From Streptomyces sp. NBC_00457 (GTDB lineage: Bacteria > Actinomycetota > Actinomycetes > Streptomycetales > Streptomycetaceae): DNA of 64,000 nucleotides. Location: the NCBI RefSeq assembly GCF_036014015.1, contig NZ_CP107905.1, forward strand, positions 2,294,001 through 2,358,000, read 5' to 3'. Below are positions 18,130 to 27,319 of this stretch, in pieces; positions within the stretch are counted from its first letter, which is position 1; each line of letters begins with the position of its first letter. The notes under the pieces were generated by a model. It was not told the origin of the DNA. It saw only the letters and a list, made by a program, of their open reading frames with translations, and made no database searches. Position numbers and translations under genes: made by a program.

Positions 18130-20601
18130 TTACCGCGCCCCCCGCGGAGCGCGCGGCAGCGTCAGTTCGAACCAGACCGTCTTGCCGGCCTTCGTCCGAC
18201 TCGTGCCCCACTCCCGCGCGAGCGTGCTGACCACCCGCAGACCACGCCCGAACTCGTCGCCGGGGCCCGTGCTCAGCAGGGTCGGCAGTTCGTGGTCGTC
18301 GTCGTCCACCTCGCACAGCAGCGTGTCCCCGCGCACCAGCCGCAGCTCGATCGGACGGCTGTGGGAGTGCCGTACGGCATTGGTGATCAGCTCACTGACC
18401 ATCAGCGCCGCGCCGTCGGCGAGCTTGGCGAGCCCCCAGTCGTGGAGCTGTTCGCGGACCGCGGCACGCGCCCGGCCGACCTCGAGCGGATCGAGGGGGA
18501 GCCGCCATTCGGCGACGTCGTCGGGCTCGATGCCGTTCAGGCGGGCCATCAGCAGGGCCACGTCGTCCTTGCGGCCACCGCGGGTGTTGAGGGCGCGGAT
18601 GATGGTGTCGCAGGCGTCGTCCATGGAGGCGGCCGGGTGGGCGGCCGACTCGCACAGGGTCGCCAGTCCCACGCCGATGTCCTCGCCGCGCACCTCGACC
18701 AGGCCGTCGGTGCACATCACCAGCCGGTCGCCGGGCTCCACGCGCACGCGTACCGCCTCGAAGGGCACCCCGCCGACGCCGATCGGCGCACCGGTCGGCA
18801 GGTCGAGCAGTTCGCTGTGCCCGTCCTCGGCGCGGACCAGCACCGGCGGGATGTGGCCCGCGTTGGCGATGTGCAGTTCGCTCGCGATCGGGTCGTAGAC
18901 GGCGTACAGACAGGTGGCGAGGTAGGTGTCGCCGAGCCGCTGGGCGAGGTCGTCGAGGTTGCGCAGCAGCTGCGCGGGCGGCAGGTCGAGCGCGGCCATG
19001 GTCTGGACGGCCGTACGCAACTGGCCCATCATCGCGGCCGAGTTGAGGCCGTGGCCCATGACGTCGCCGACGACGAGCGCGGTGCGGGCACCGGGCAGTT
19101 TCACGGAGTCGAACCAGTCGCCGCCGACCCGGCCGAGCAGGGTGCCCGGCAGATAGCGGGTGGCGATGTCGCAGCCCGCCATGCGCGGCGGGATGTGCGG
19201 CAGCATGCTGTCCTGGAGGGTCTCTGCGACGCTCTCCTGGTACGTGTACATGCGCGCGTTGTCGAGCACGAGGCCCGCGCGGGCGGCGAGTTCGGCGCCG
19301 GTGACCCGGTCCATGTCGTTGAACTCGACGCGCTCGGGGTGGCGCAGCAGGATCATGAAGCCGAGGACCACATTGCGCGCCTTCAGCGGCACGACCAGCA
19401 TGGAGCGGCCCGTGATCAGCGGCCGGATGTCGCGCTTCTCGAACTGCGAGGCGATGGCGTGCCCCATCTGCTCGCTGATGCGCGGCACGAGGACGGGCTC
19501 ACCGGTGGTCATGCACTGGAAGAACGGCGTGTGCGCCGGGAACGGCATGGCCTCGCCGACCGGCACGACATCGTCCCAGCGGCCGGGTTCGTCGGTGTGT
19601 TCGAGGGCGACCCGGTGCCACATGGTCGTCGTGTCGGGCACGCCGTCCGGGAACCCCTCGCCTGCGACGACCTGTTCCCGCAGATAGGTGCCGGCGACGT
19701 CGGTGAAGCGGGGGACGACGGCCCGGCTGACCTCGACGATGGTCTTCGCCAGGTCGAGCGAGGTGCCGATGCAGCCGCTGACCTCGTTGAGGAACTCCAG
19801 CCGCTCGCGTACGGCGGTGTACTCGAGGTCCTCGCTCTCGTCGGCGAACTCCCGCGGCACCGGCAGACCTTCGGCCCGCGCCCGTGCCGCCCGCTCGCGA
19901 CGCGCCTTGCGCTCGGCCCGCCGGGGCACTCCCCAGTCGGGGGTGACGGGCACCCGGTCGTTCTGGCTGAACTCCAGGACGGGGTAGCCCAGTTCGAGGA
20001 TCTGCGCGACGATCCGGGCGCCCTCGCCGACGCTCATGCTCGGCAGGATCTCGGGGAGGCGGCGGGCGAGTTCCTCGGCGCCGGGGAAGTCGGTGTGCAG
20101 GGCGAAGCCGGGGGCGATCCGCTCGAAGACCGCGTCCTCGTCGTCGTGGCGCAATCCCGCCGCGTCGGCCGCCAGCACCAGCAGCTTCTCCCGTCCCGGG
20201 CCCACCAGCGGGTACGCCCACCACAGGACGTCCGCCCGCTCGTCCGCGGCCACCGCGAGGCGGGCGCGGCCCGCGGCGGGGTAGGACAGCCGCCCGCCGA
20301 GGGAGGATTCGAGATCGGGTCCGAGTCCGTCGTAGGCCGCCGCGTAGATCCCGTACAGGGTGACGTCGTCCTCCTCGGGGAGGGCGCCGGAGACGGGGAG
20401 CAGGTCGAGGGCGGGACGGCCGATCGCGTCCTCCTTGGCGGCGCCGAACAGCCGCCGTGCGCCGGTGCTCCAGTGCGACACCAGACCGTCGCGGTCCACG
20501 ACGACCACGGCCAGGGGGATACGTCCGACAGCGGCGGACTCCGCCGCGCCGTCCTCAGCTCCGCGGCTGGGAGGTACGTCCCTCTCGGTGCCACGGTCCA
20601 T
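18130..20601 (-). CDS. SpoIIE-type PP2C phosphatase with PAS/GAF sensor and ATP-binding domain
   Basis: Protein of 823 aa. A PAS-like domain (about 25-125, VVVVDRDGLVSHWSTGARRLFGA) is followed by a linker, then a GAF domain (about 290-440). The SpoIIE/PP2C domain spans about 460-680, with VGGDWFD and VVGDVMGHG metal-site motifs and a later Asp in CTDGLVE. An anti-sigma-factor type HATPase_c domain closes it (about 690-820, LMVSELITNAVRHS and GRGLRVVS). Proteins of this layout act in partner-switching control of alternative sigma factors, dephosphorylating an anti-anti-sigma factor and, through the kinase-like domain, opposing that. The gene stands alone, so its partners are elsewhere. Confidence 0.9.
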   Translation of the reverse strand: MDRGTERDVPPSRGAEDGAAESAAVGRIPLAVVVVDRDGLVSHWSTGARRLFGAAKEDAIGRPALDLLPVSGALPEEDDVTLYGIYAAAYDGLGPDLESSLGGRLSYPAAGRARLAVAADERADVLWWAYPLVGPGREKLLVLAADAAGLRHDDEDAVFERIAPGFALHTDFPGAEELARRLPEILPSMSVGEGARIVAQILELGYPVLEFSQNDRVPVTPDWGVPRRAERKARRERAARARAEGLPVPREFADESEDLEYTAVRERLEFLNEVSGCIGTSLDLAKTIVEVSRAVVPRFTDVAGTYLREQVVAGEGFPDGVPDTTTMWHRVALEHTDEPGRWDDVVPVGEAMPFPAHTPFFQCMTTGEPVLVPRISEQMGHAIASQFEKRDIRPLITGRSMLVVPLKARNVVLGFMILLRHPERVEFNDMDRVTGAELAARAGLVLDNARMYTYQESVAETLQDSMLPHIPPRMAGCDIATRYLPGTLLGRVGGDWFDSVKLPGARTALVVGDVMGHGLNSAAMMGQLRTAVQTMAALDLPPAQLLRNLDDLAQRLGDTYLATCLYAVYDPIASELHIANAGHIPPVLVRAEDGHSELLDLPTGAPIGVGGVPFEAVRVRVEPGDRLVMCTDGLVEVRGEDIGVGLATLCESAAHPAASMDDACDTIIRALNTRGGRKDDVALLMARLNGIEPDDVAEWRLPLDPLEVGRARAAVREQLHDWGLAKLADGAALMVSELITNAVRHSHSRPIELRLVRGDTLLCEVDDDDHELPTLLSTGPGDEFGRGLRVVSTLAREWGTSRTKAGKTVWFELTLPRAPRGAR

Positions 20602-20745
20602 GTCCCCGGCCCTCTCTCCCCACGGCTCCGCAAGATCTGTGCCGCCGTCACCACGGTACGGCGGTGACCGCTCACGATGTGCCGCAATACGGGAATTGAC
20701 GCAACCGGAGCGCCCCGGCGCACGGGCCCGCGCCCGTCGGGCGTT

Positions 20746-23136
20746 TCAGTCCTCGTGCCCCAGCTGGAGGTCACGCTCCGTCCGTCCCCCGCCCGCCACT
20801 TGGAGCACGGTGGCCACGGGCGGATACCCGGCGGCGATGACGGTGTACTCGCCGCTCGCCAGGTCCACGAACCGGAACGTTCCGTCGGCTCCGGTCGTCA
20901 GCGTGTCCACGACGTTGCCCGCCGCGTCGAGCAGCGTCACGCGCGCGTCGTCGACGGGACGCCCGCCGCTCGCGCGCACGGTGCCGCGCAGCACGGCACC
21001 GCCGGCGAGTTCGATGTCCTGGCGGGTCTCGCGGGCGGCCTGGACGGTGACGGGCAGCGCGGTGGGCCGGAAGGCGGGCGCGCTGGCGGCGAGGGTGTAC
21101 TCCCCGGCGACCAGTTCGCCGATGACGTAGCCACCCTCGCGTCCGCTGCGGGTGCTGGCGACCACCTCGCCGTGCACGTTGGTCAGCGTGACGGTGGCTT
21201 CCCGCACCGGCGTGCCGTCGGCGGTGAGCACGCTCCCGGCGAGCCGTCCGGCGCCGCCGAGGACGACGTCCAGGTCGACGGGGCGTTCGCCGACGGTCAC
21301 GGAGACGGCCTGCGGCTGATGCCCGCCCGCCGCCGCGATCAGGACGTACGACCCCGGCCCGGGCGTGGACAGCGCGTACCGCCCGTCCTCACCGCTCGCG
21401 CCCCGCCCGATCTGCTGTCCGGTGACATCGATGAGCGTGAGCGCCGCGCGCGGGACGACGGTCCCGTCGGGATGCTGCACCGTGCCGCAGACGGGGATTC
21501 CGGCGGCGTACGGGGAACGGGCCTGCGGGACGGTGGCGTGCACGTACGGGGGCTCCGTCTCGGTGGCGGGTGCGTTGTGGGACACCAGGGGTTTCTCCTT
21601 GAGAAAGAGGGCGATGAGCAGGCCCAGCACGAGCACCGGCACCAGATAGACGAAGATCCGCGGCATGGCGTCGGCGTAGGCCCGGATGTACGCGTCGCGC
21701 AGCTCCGGTGGCAGCGCGTGAACGAGCTGCGGAGTGATCGACTCGGGGTCGGGCAGCCCGGCTCCCGCATGTGCGGGGAGGCGGTCGGCCAGGGCGTCGG
21801 TGAGCCGGTCGGCGAAGAGGGTGCCGAAGACGGCGGCGCCGACGCTGCCGCCGATCTGCCGGAAGTAGTTGTGGGCGCTGGTGGCGGTGCCGAGGTCGGC
21901 AGGGCGCACGGAGTTCTGCACGGCGAGGATCAGGACGGGCATCACCATGCCGATGCCGGCTCCGAGGACCGCCATCCAGATGCTGTAGTGCAGTCGGGGT
22001 GTGTCGATGTCGAGCCCGGACAGCAGCCACATGCCGACGACGGAGAGGGCGCTGCCTAGGACCGGGTGGATCTTGTAGCGGCCGGTGTGGCTGATGAGTT
22101 GTCCGGAGACGATCGAGGCGATGACGATGCCGCCCATCATGGGCAGCATCAGCAGCCCGGACTCGGTGGCGCTCGCCCCGTCGACCATCTGCAGGAAGGT
22201 CGGCAGATAACTGGCGGCGCCGAACAGCGCGACACCGATCACGAGGCCTACCAGACCGGTGATGTTGAAGACGGAGTCCTTGAACAGCCGCAGCGGGATG
22301 AGGGGTTCGGGCGCGAAGTGCTCGGCGACCAGGAAGAGCAGGGAGGCGACCGCGGCGCCCGCACCCAGGCCGAGGACGACGCGGGAGTCCCAGGCGTACT
22401 CGGTGCCGCCCCAACTGGTCAGCAGCACAAGGCAGGTGGAGGCGGCGGCGAGCAGCAGCGAGCCGAGGATGTCGAGCCGGGGCTTGGCCTGGGGCTTCGG
22501 CAGCTTCAGTACGACGGCGACGACGGCGAGCGTGACCAGTCCGAAGGGCACGTTGATGTAGAAGCACCAGCGCCAGGAGAGATGGTCGGTGAAGTAGCCG
22601 CCCAGCAGCGGCCCGGCGACGGAGGCGAGGCCGAACGCGGCGCCGATCAGGCCCATGAAGCGGCCGCGCTGCCGGGGCGGCACGATGTCGGCGATGATCG
22701 CCTGGACGCCGATCATGAGCCCGCCCGCGCCTACTCCCTGGACGCCGCGGCAGGCGATCAGCTGGTCCATGGTCTGGGCCCGGCCCGCGAGCGCGGAGCC
22801 GACGACGAAGACGACGATCGCGAACTGGAAGACGCTCTTGCGGCCGAGCAGGTCGCCGAGCTTGCCGTAGATCGGCAGTCCGACGGTCGAGGTGAGCAGA
22901 TAGGCGGTGATCGCCCAGGACATCCTGTCCAGGCCGTGCAGCTCACCGACGATCTTCGGGAGCGCGGTGGCGACGATCATCTGCTCCAGGGCGGCCAGCA
23001 GCAGAGCCAGCAGCAGAGCGAGGAAGACCAACCGCACCCGGCGGGGGCTGAGTTCGACCGGCTGGGGCGGTGGCGGTGCGGGGGTTCGCGGGGGTGCCAG
23101 TGCCGGTTCGTCCCGCACCGGAGTCGTCCCGCCCAC
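20746..23136 (-). CDS. MFS DHA2-type drug efflux pump with C-terminal carboxypeptidase-regulatory-like repeats
   Basis: Protein of 796 aa from GTG 23136, which has GAGGGGAG upstream. Residues ~35-520 are a 14-helix EmrB/QacA transporter with the motif A loop [13 protein letters not shown] and the motif C-like [25 protein letters not shown]. The last ~250 residues hold three tandem beta-sandwich repeats (each ~80 aa, patterns such as [26 protein letters not shown] and [14 protein letters not shown]) of the carboxypeptidase-regulatory/Cna-B-like type. A signal-free pump with such an appended tail is unusual. By helix count the tail lies on the same side as the N terminus, if all 14 helices insert. 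Confidence 0.88.
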   Translation of the reverse strand: MGGTTPVRDEPALAPPRTPAPPPPQPVELSPRRVRLVFLALLLALLLAALEQMIVATALPKIVGELHGLDRMSWAITAYLLTSTVGLPIYGKLGDLLGRKSVFQFAIVVFVVGSALAGRAQTMDQLIACRGVQGVGAGGLMIGVQAIIADIVPPRQRGRFMGLIGAAFGLASVAGPLLGGYFTDHLSWRWCFYINVPFGLVTLAVVAVVLKLPKPQAKPRLDILGSLLLAAASTCLVLLTSWGGTEYAWDSRVVLGLGAGAAVASLLFLVAEHFAPEPLIPLRLFKDSVFNITGLVGLVIGVALFGAASYLPTFLQMVDGASATESGLLMLPMMGGIVIASIVSGQLISHTGRYKIHPVLGSALSVVGMWLLSGLDIDTPRLHYSIWMAVLGAGIGMVMPVLILAVQNSVRPADLGTATSAHNYFRQIGGSVGAAVFGTLFADRLTDALADRLPAHAGAGLPDPESITPQLVHALPPELRDAYIRAYADAMPRIFVYLVPVLVLGLLIALFLKEKPLVSHNAPATETEPPYVHATVPQARSPYAAGIPVCGTVQHPDGTVVPRAALTLIDVTGQQIGRGASGEDGRYALSTPGPGSYVLIAAAGGHQPQAVSVTVGERPVDLDVVLGGAGRLAGSVLTADGTPVREATVTLTNVHGEVVASTRSGREGGYVIGELVAGEYTLAASAPAFRPTALPVTVQAARETRQDIELAGGAVLRGTVRASGGRPVDDARVTLLDAAGNVVDTLTTGADGTFRFVDLASGEYTVIAAGYPPVATVLQVAGGGRTERDLQLGHED

Positions 23137-23287
23137 GTGCCGCTCCCCTCGTCGCGCTGCCGCACAATTCCCGCGTAAAAGCGACAACTACGAGCAAGCG
23201 CGACGAGTTACGGCATCATGCCGGTCGGCCAGGAGTTCCACTCGAACCGGTGAGACGTCAACGGCCTTTGCAGGCCCGCGCCTTGAG

Positions 23288-23731
23288 CTACTTCTCGACC
23301 TCTGCGGCGAGCTTGGCGAGCACCGCGTCGTAGATCCGGCCGAGGCCCTTGGGCGCGAAGGTCTTCTCGAAGAAGCCGCCGATACCGCCGGCGCCCTTCC
23401 AGGTGGTGTGCACGACGACCCGGGAGTTGCCCTCGCCGGCCGGGGTGACCCGCCAGGTGGTGACCATCGTGGAGTTGCGGTCCTTCTCGACGAGCTCGCC
23501 GTCGGTGGGCTCGCTGACCTCCAGGAGGCAGTCGCGCACCCGCTTGCTGGTGGCCTGGAGCTTCCAGTGCACGAGGGTGCCCTCGCCGTCGCCGCCCTCG
23601 CGCACCTCGTACTCGCTGAAGTGCTCGGGCAGCAGCTTCGCGCGGGTGCCGCTGTAGTCGGCGAGGGCGTCGAACACCTTCTCCGCGTCCGCCGCGACGA
23701 CCCGCTCCGTAGTGGCCTCGACCTGCGCCAT
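23288..23731 (-). CDS. SRPBCC family protein (polyketide cyclase/START-like)
   Basis: Protein of 147 aa; ATG 23731 follows AGGAAG. One SRPBCC fold: the first strand VEATTERVVAADAEKVFDALADYS, a middle antiparallel sheet (TLVHWKLQ, TTWRVTPAGEGNSRVVVHTTW), and a long C-terminal helix (LGRIYDAVLAKLAAEVEK). Members bind hydrophobic ligands or help cyclize polyketides; nothing here defines the ligand. It is divergent from the radical SAM gene, about 170 bases away. Confidence 0.82.
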   Translation of the reverse strand: MAQVEATTERVVAADAEKVFDALADYSGTRAKLLPEHFSEYEVREGGDGEGTLVHWKLQATSKRVRDCLLEVSEPTDGELVEKDRNSTMVTTWRVTPAGEGNSRVVVHTTWKGAGGIGGFFEKTFAPKGLGRIYDAVLAKLAAEVEK

Positions 23732-23848
23732 TGACTTCCTCCAGGACCTGGTTTTTCGGGGGCGGGGGCAAGCCAACCACCCCGCTCCCCGGCGGCCCAA
23801 ATCGGGGTGGCCCCGGGCGTCCGAAGCGATCAGAAACTGCCCTTGCCC

Positions 23849-23870
23849 GATAATTCGAACACGTGTTTCA
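23849..23870 (+). promoter_or_regulatory. Promoter -10 with overlapping SOS-box-like palindrome
   Basis: GATAAT at 23849-23854 is a good -10 hexamer. It abuts TCGAAC-ACGT-GTTTCA at 23855-23870, which matches the actinobacterial LexA core GAAC-N4-GTTC at seven of eight positions. It lies 30 bases before the radical SAM start. LexA binding here would block initiation. Confidence 0.5.
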
Positions 23871-23900
23871 ATCGGGACGCACCGCTACCGAGGAGGCGTC

Positions 23901-24938
23901 ATGCGCTGGGAGAACCTCACAGTGAAGTCCGGCGGCAGCCAGACCGATGCCGCGCTGTTCGGCGCGGACTCTGTGGTCACCCGCACCTTCGACACGCCCG
24001 AGTTCCGCGGGATCACCTTCCACGAGGTGCGGGCCCGCTCGATCATCAACCGGGTGCCGGGGGTCTCCCGCATGTCCTTCGACTGGACGGTCAACCCCTA
24101 TCGGGGCTGCACGCACGCGTGCGTGTACTGCTTCGCCCGCAAGACGCACACCTATCTCGACCTCGACACCGGGATCGACTTCGACTCCCAGATCGTGGTC
24201 AAGGTGAACGCCCCGGAGCTGCTGCGCCGTCAGCTCGGCTCACGCCGCTGGCAGGGCGAACACATCGCGATGGGCACGAACGTCGACTGCTATCAGCGTG
24301 CTGAGGGACGGTACGGCCTGATGCCGGGCATCCTCACCGCCCTGCGCGACCACGCGAACCCCTTCTCGATCCTGACCAAGGGCACGCTGATCCTGCGCGA
24401 CCTCGAACTGCTCAAGCAGGCGTCCCGGGTGACGGACGTCGGTATCTCCGTCTCGGTCGGCTTCACCGACCCCGAGCTGTGGCGCACCGTCGAGCCGGGC
24501 ACGCCCGCACCGGAGCGCCGGCTGGACGTCGTACGGACCCTGGGCGAGCACGGCATCGGGTGCGGGGTCCTGATGGCGCCGGTGCTTCCGTTCCTGAGCG
24601 ACCATCCGGACCGGCTCCGGGCGACCGTGCGGGCGATCGCGGCCGCCGGGGCCACCTCGGTCACGCCGCTGGTGCTGCATCTGCGCCCCGGCGCACGCGA
24701 GTGGTTCATGGCCTGGCTGGGCCAACACCACCCTTATCTGGTGCGTCGTTACGAGCGGCTGTACGCGGCCGGCGCCTATGCGCCGAAGTGGTACCAGCGC
24801 CGGATCACCCGTCAGGTCCATGAACTGGCCCAGGAGTACGGCATCGGCCCCGCGGACGGGGGCATGCCGCGACGGGTCCGGGAACCTGACCCCGTAGGAC
24901 CGGACTTGTCCGAACCGACCCAACTTTCGCTGATTTAG
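23901..24938 (+). CDS. Rv2578c-family radical SAM protein (SplB-like)
   Basis: Protein of 345 aa; ATG 23901 has GAGGAGG-type spacing upstream. The [4Fe-4S] cluster motif CTHACVYC (CxxxCxxC) is near residue 72 within NPYRGCTHACVYCFARKTH. This form is shared with the SplB/COG1533 group that includes spore photoproduct lyases. SAM-binding barrel segments follow (HIAMGTNVDCYQRAEG, ISVSVGFTDPELWRTVEPGTP). The protein family is widespread in actinobacteria and its reaction is not established. An SOS-box-like site at its promoter suggests a role in DNA damage, which is inference. Confidence 0.88.
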   Translation: MRWENLTVKSGGSQTDAALFGADSVVTRTFDTPEFRGITFHEVRARSIINRVPGVSRMSFDWTVNPYRGCTHACVYCFARKTHTYLDLDTGIDFDSQIVVKVNAPELLRRQLGSRRWQGEHIAMGTNVDCYQRAEGRYGLMPGILTALRDHANPFSILTKGTLILRDLELLKQASRVTDVGISVSVGFTDPELWRTVEPGTPAPERRLDVVRTLGEHGIGCGVLMAPVLPFLSDHPDRLRATVRAIAAAGATSVTPLVLHLRPGAREWFMAWLGQHHPYLVRRYERLYAAGAYAPKWYQRRITRQVHELAQEYGIGPADGGMPRRVREPDPVGPDLSEPTQLSLI

Positions 24939-24942
24939 GAGC

Positions 24943-24988
24943 GTTCTGGCGCATCTCGCGACCCGATTGGGTCAAGTCTTGCCAGAAC
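24943..24988. terminator. Nested inverted repeat after radical SAM gene
   Basis: GTTCTGGC (24943-24950) pairs with GCCAGAAC (24981-24988). Inside it, GACCC (24960-24964) pairs with GGGTC (24969-24973) over a GATT loop. It starts four bases after the stop codon and may terminate or stabilise the transcript. No U-tract is present. Confidence 0.5.
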
Positions 24989-25074
24989 ATGCTCTTCCGG
25001 GGGCGCTTTCCGGGACGATGCGGCGTGGACCGTGACCCTCGCGGTCCGAAACCCCTCCGTCCTGGGAGGACTCC

Positions 25075-26643
25075 ATGAGAAAACGCGCAGCCGTGCTGTG
25101 CGGCGCCGCCGTGCTGGCCGGGACCGTCACGGCCGTCCCCGCCGACGCGAGCGCCCCGCAGGCCACGGACACCGCACTCGCCGCGAAACTCACCTGGAAG
25201 AAGTGCGGCACCACCGACTATCCGACGCTCCAGTGCGCGTCCCTCAAGGTGCCGCTCGACCATGCGAAGCCGCACGGGCGGCAGATCACCCTCGCCCTGT
25301 CCCGCGTCCCGCACACCGCGAAGAAGTACCAGGGCCCGCTCCTTGTCAACCCCGGCGGCCCCGGCGGCAGCGGTCTGACACTCGCCGGATTCGTCGCCTC
25401 CACACTGCCCAAGACGGTCGCCGCCCAGTACGACGTCATAGGCTTCGACCCGCGCGGGGTGGGCGCGAGCAAGCCCGCCCTCGACTGCTCGCCCGGCTAC
25501 TTCAACCCGGTGCGACCGGACTCCGTACCCAGCACACCGGCGATCGAGAAGGCCAACCTCGTCCGCGCCAAGTCCTTCGCCAAGGCCTGCGGCCAGAAGT
25601 ACGCGGATGTGCTGCCGTACATCAACACGGTCAGCGCCGTGCGGGACATGGACGCGATCCGGAAGGCCCTGGGCGCGAAGAAGATCAACTACTTCGGCTA
25701 CTCGTACGGCACCTATCTGGGCGCGGTCTACGGCAAGCTCTACCCGGAGCGCGTACGGCGTCTGGTCCTGGACTCGATCGTCGACCCCACGGGCGTCTGG
25801 TACGAGAACAACCTCGACCAGGACTACGCCTTCAACGACCGTCACCGCGCCTTCATGGCGTGGGTCGCCAAGTACGACTCGACGTACAAGCTCGGCACCG
25901 ACCCGGCCAGGATCGAGGCCAAGTGGTACGCGATGCGGGCGGCGCTGGCCAAGAAGCCGGCCGGCGGGAAGGTGGGCGCCTCCGAGCTGGAGGACACCTT
26001 CCTCCCGGGCGGCTACTACAACGGCTACTGGCCCTACCTCGCCGAGGCGTTCGCGGCCTATGTGAACGACAAGAACGCAGACCCGCTGGTCGAGGCGTAC
26101 GAGAACTTCGCGGCCATCGACCCCGCGGGGGACAACGGCTACAGCATCTACGCGTCGGTGGAGTGCCGGGACGCGGAGTGGCCGCGTGACTGGAGCCAGT
26201 GGCGCAAGGACAACTGGGCGGTGCACGCGAAGGCGCCATTCATGACCTGGAGCAACGCCTGGTACAACGCGCCGTGCGCGTTCTGGCCGACGGACTCGCT
26301 GGACCCCGTGGACGTCAGCAACGGCAAGCTGCCGCCGGCGCTGCTGTTCCAGGCGACCGACGACGCGGCCACTCCGTACGAAGGCGGCGTGACCGTCAAC
26401 CGGTTGCTGCGCGGCTCCAGCCTGGTGGTCGAGCAGGGCGGCGGAAACCACGGCATCTCGCTGAGCGGCAACGCCTGTCTGGACAAGCATCTGGCGGCGT
26501 ATCTGACCGACGGCACGGTGCCGCGCGGTGGCGGTGAGGCCGACGCGGTGTGCGCCGCGCTGCCCGATCCGGAGCCGCTGAGCTCGGAGTCGACCGCGTC
26601 CCGCGGCGCGACACTCCACGGCATGCTCGGCTTCCGCGGCTGA
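25075..26643 (+). CDS. Secreted tripeptidyl aminopeptidase-like serine hydrolase (TAP/SlpD family)
   Basis: Protein of 522 aa; ATG 25075 follows GGGAGGA. An N-terminal Sec signal peptide (MRKRAAVLCGAAVLAGTVTA, cleavage near ADASA) leads to an alpha/beta hydrolase. The oxyanion-side motif is VNPGGPGGSG, and the nucleophile is in FGYSYGTYLGA. The C-terminal TAP-like domain (from about residue 400) has the Asp of FQATDDAATPYEGG and the His of GGGNHGISL. The family removes N-terminal tripeptides or prodipeptides outside the cell. It is likely monocistronic. Confidence 0.9.
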   Translation: MRKRAAVLCGAAVLAGTVTAVPADASAPQATDTALAAKLTWKKCGTTDYPTLQCASLKVPLDHAKPHGRQITLALSRVPHTAKKYQGPLLVNPGGPGGSGLTLAGFVASTLPKTVAAQYDVIGFDPRGVGASKPALDCSPGYFNPVRPDSVPSTPAIEKANLVRAKSFAKACGQKYADVLPYINTVSAVRDMDAIRKALGAKKINYFGYSYGTYLGAVYGKLYPERVRRLVLDSIVDPTGVWYENNLDQDYAFNDRHRAFMAWVAKYDSTYKLGTDPARIEAKWYAMRAALAKKPAGGKVGASELEDTFLPGGYYNGYWPYLAEAFAAYVNDKNADPLVEAYENFAAIDPAGDNGYSIYASVECRDAEWPRDWSQWRKDNWAVHAKAPFMTWSNAWYNAPCAFWPTDSLDPVDVSNGKLPPALLFQATDDAATPYEGGVTVNRLLRGSSLVVEQGGGNHGISLSGNACLDKHLAAYLTDGTVPRGGGEADAVCAALPDPEPLSSESTASRGATLHGMLGFRG

Positions 26644-26693
26644 GCGGACCGTCGGGGGCGGGCGTTGTCAGACCCATGGTCCACCATGGACCC

Positions 26694-26794
26694 ATGACCG
26701 AGCTGACCAGGACCCCCGCCCCCGACGGAGTCGCCCCCGCCAGGGCGCCATATTCCTGCTGGAGATCGAGGCGTTCGCGGTGATACCCGCGTGA
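26694..26794 (+). pseudogene. RidA-family remnant with large internal deletion
   Basis: The ATG at 26694 opens MTELTRTPAPDGVAPARAPY, which looks like the N terminus of Streptomyces RidA/YjgF proteins. In a shifted frame the next bases encode IFLLEIEAFAVIPA and a stop, which looks like the C terminus of the same family. The ~100 codons between are missing and the join is out of frame, so reading from the ATG ends after ~29 codons at 26783. The C-terminal stop (26792-26794) overlaps the GTG of the following GNAT gene, so the two were once translationally coupled. The family assignment rests on recall of RidA termini. Confidence 0.6.
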
Positions 26795-27315
26795 CCGACG
26801 TGCGGATTCGGGAGATGACACCCGCCGACTGCGACCGCGTGGCGGAGATCCGCGTCCGCGGCTGGCAGACCGCGTACCGGGGACTGCTGCCCCAGTCGTA
26901 CCTCGACGGCCTGAGTGTGGAGCAGGACGCCGAGCGCCGTCGCACGTTCTTCGCACAGAGCGACGGCAGCGTGGTCGACCTGGTTGCCGAGCAGAGGGGC
27001 GAGATCACCGGCTGGGCCTGCCACGGCCCGTACCGCGACGGCGAAGTCCGCACCGAGGACGCCGAGTTGTACGCGATCTACGTGGACTCCGGATCTTTCG
27101 GCAACGGCATCGGGCAGGCTCTGCTCCGGGAGTCGGTGCGGCGATGCACAGCCGCCGGGCACCGGCGCATGCTCCTCTGGGTCCTCGAGGGCAACGTCCG
27201 CGCCCGGCGGTTCTACGAGCGGGCGGGATTTCGTGTCGACGGCGCCGAGGAGCCCTTCGAGGTGGACGGTGTCGCGGTTCCCGAAGTGCGGTATGTGAAG
27301 GGGCTTGCGGGCTGA
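26791..27315 (+). CDS. GNAT family N-acetyltransferase
   Basis: Protein of 174 aa from GTG 26791. It has an N-terminal VRIREMTPADCDRVAEIRVRGWQTAYRG, typical of the RimI-like group. The pyrophosphate-binding region is GSFGNGIGQALLRESVRR, followed by MLLWVLEGNVRARRFYERAGFRVDG. The substrate is unknown. The start overlaps the end of the RidA remnant, and no independent ribosome site is obvious. Loss of the upstream gene may have weakened its expression. Confidence 0.85.
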   Translation: MTDVRIREMTPADCDRVAEIRVRGWQTAYRGLLPQSYLDGLSVEQDAERRRTFFAQSDGSVVDLVAEQRGEITGWACHGPYRDGEVRTEDAELYAIYVDSGSFGNGIGQALLRESVRRCTAAGHRRMLLWVLEGNVRARRFYERAGFRVDGAEEPFEVDGVAVPEVRYVKGLAG

Positions 27316-27319
27316 CGGC

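Noticed and set aside
17674..20667. A ~1000-codon open frame opposite the SpoIIE phosphatase
   Set aside because: It is low-complexity Arg/Ala/Gly-rich sequence antisense to well-defined PAS, GAF, PP2C and ATPase domains.
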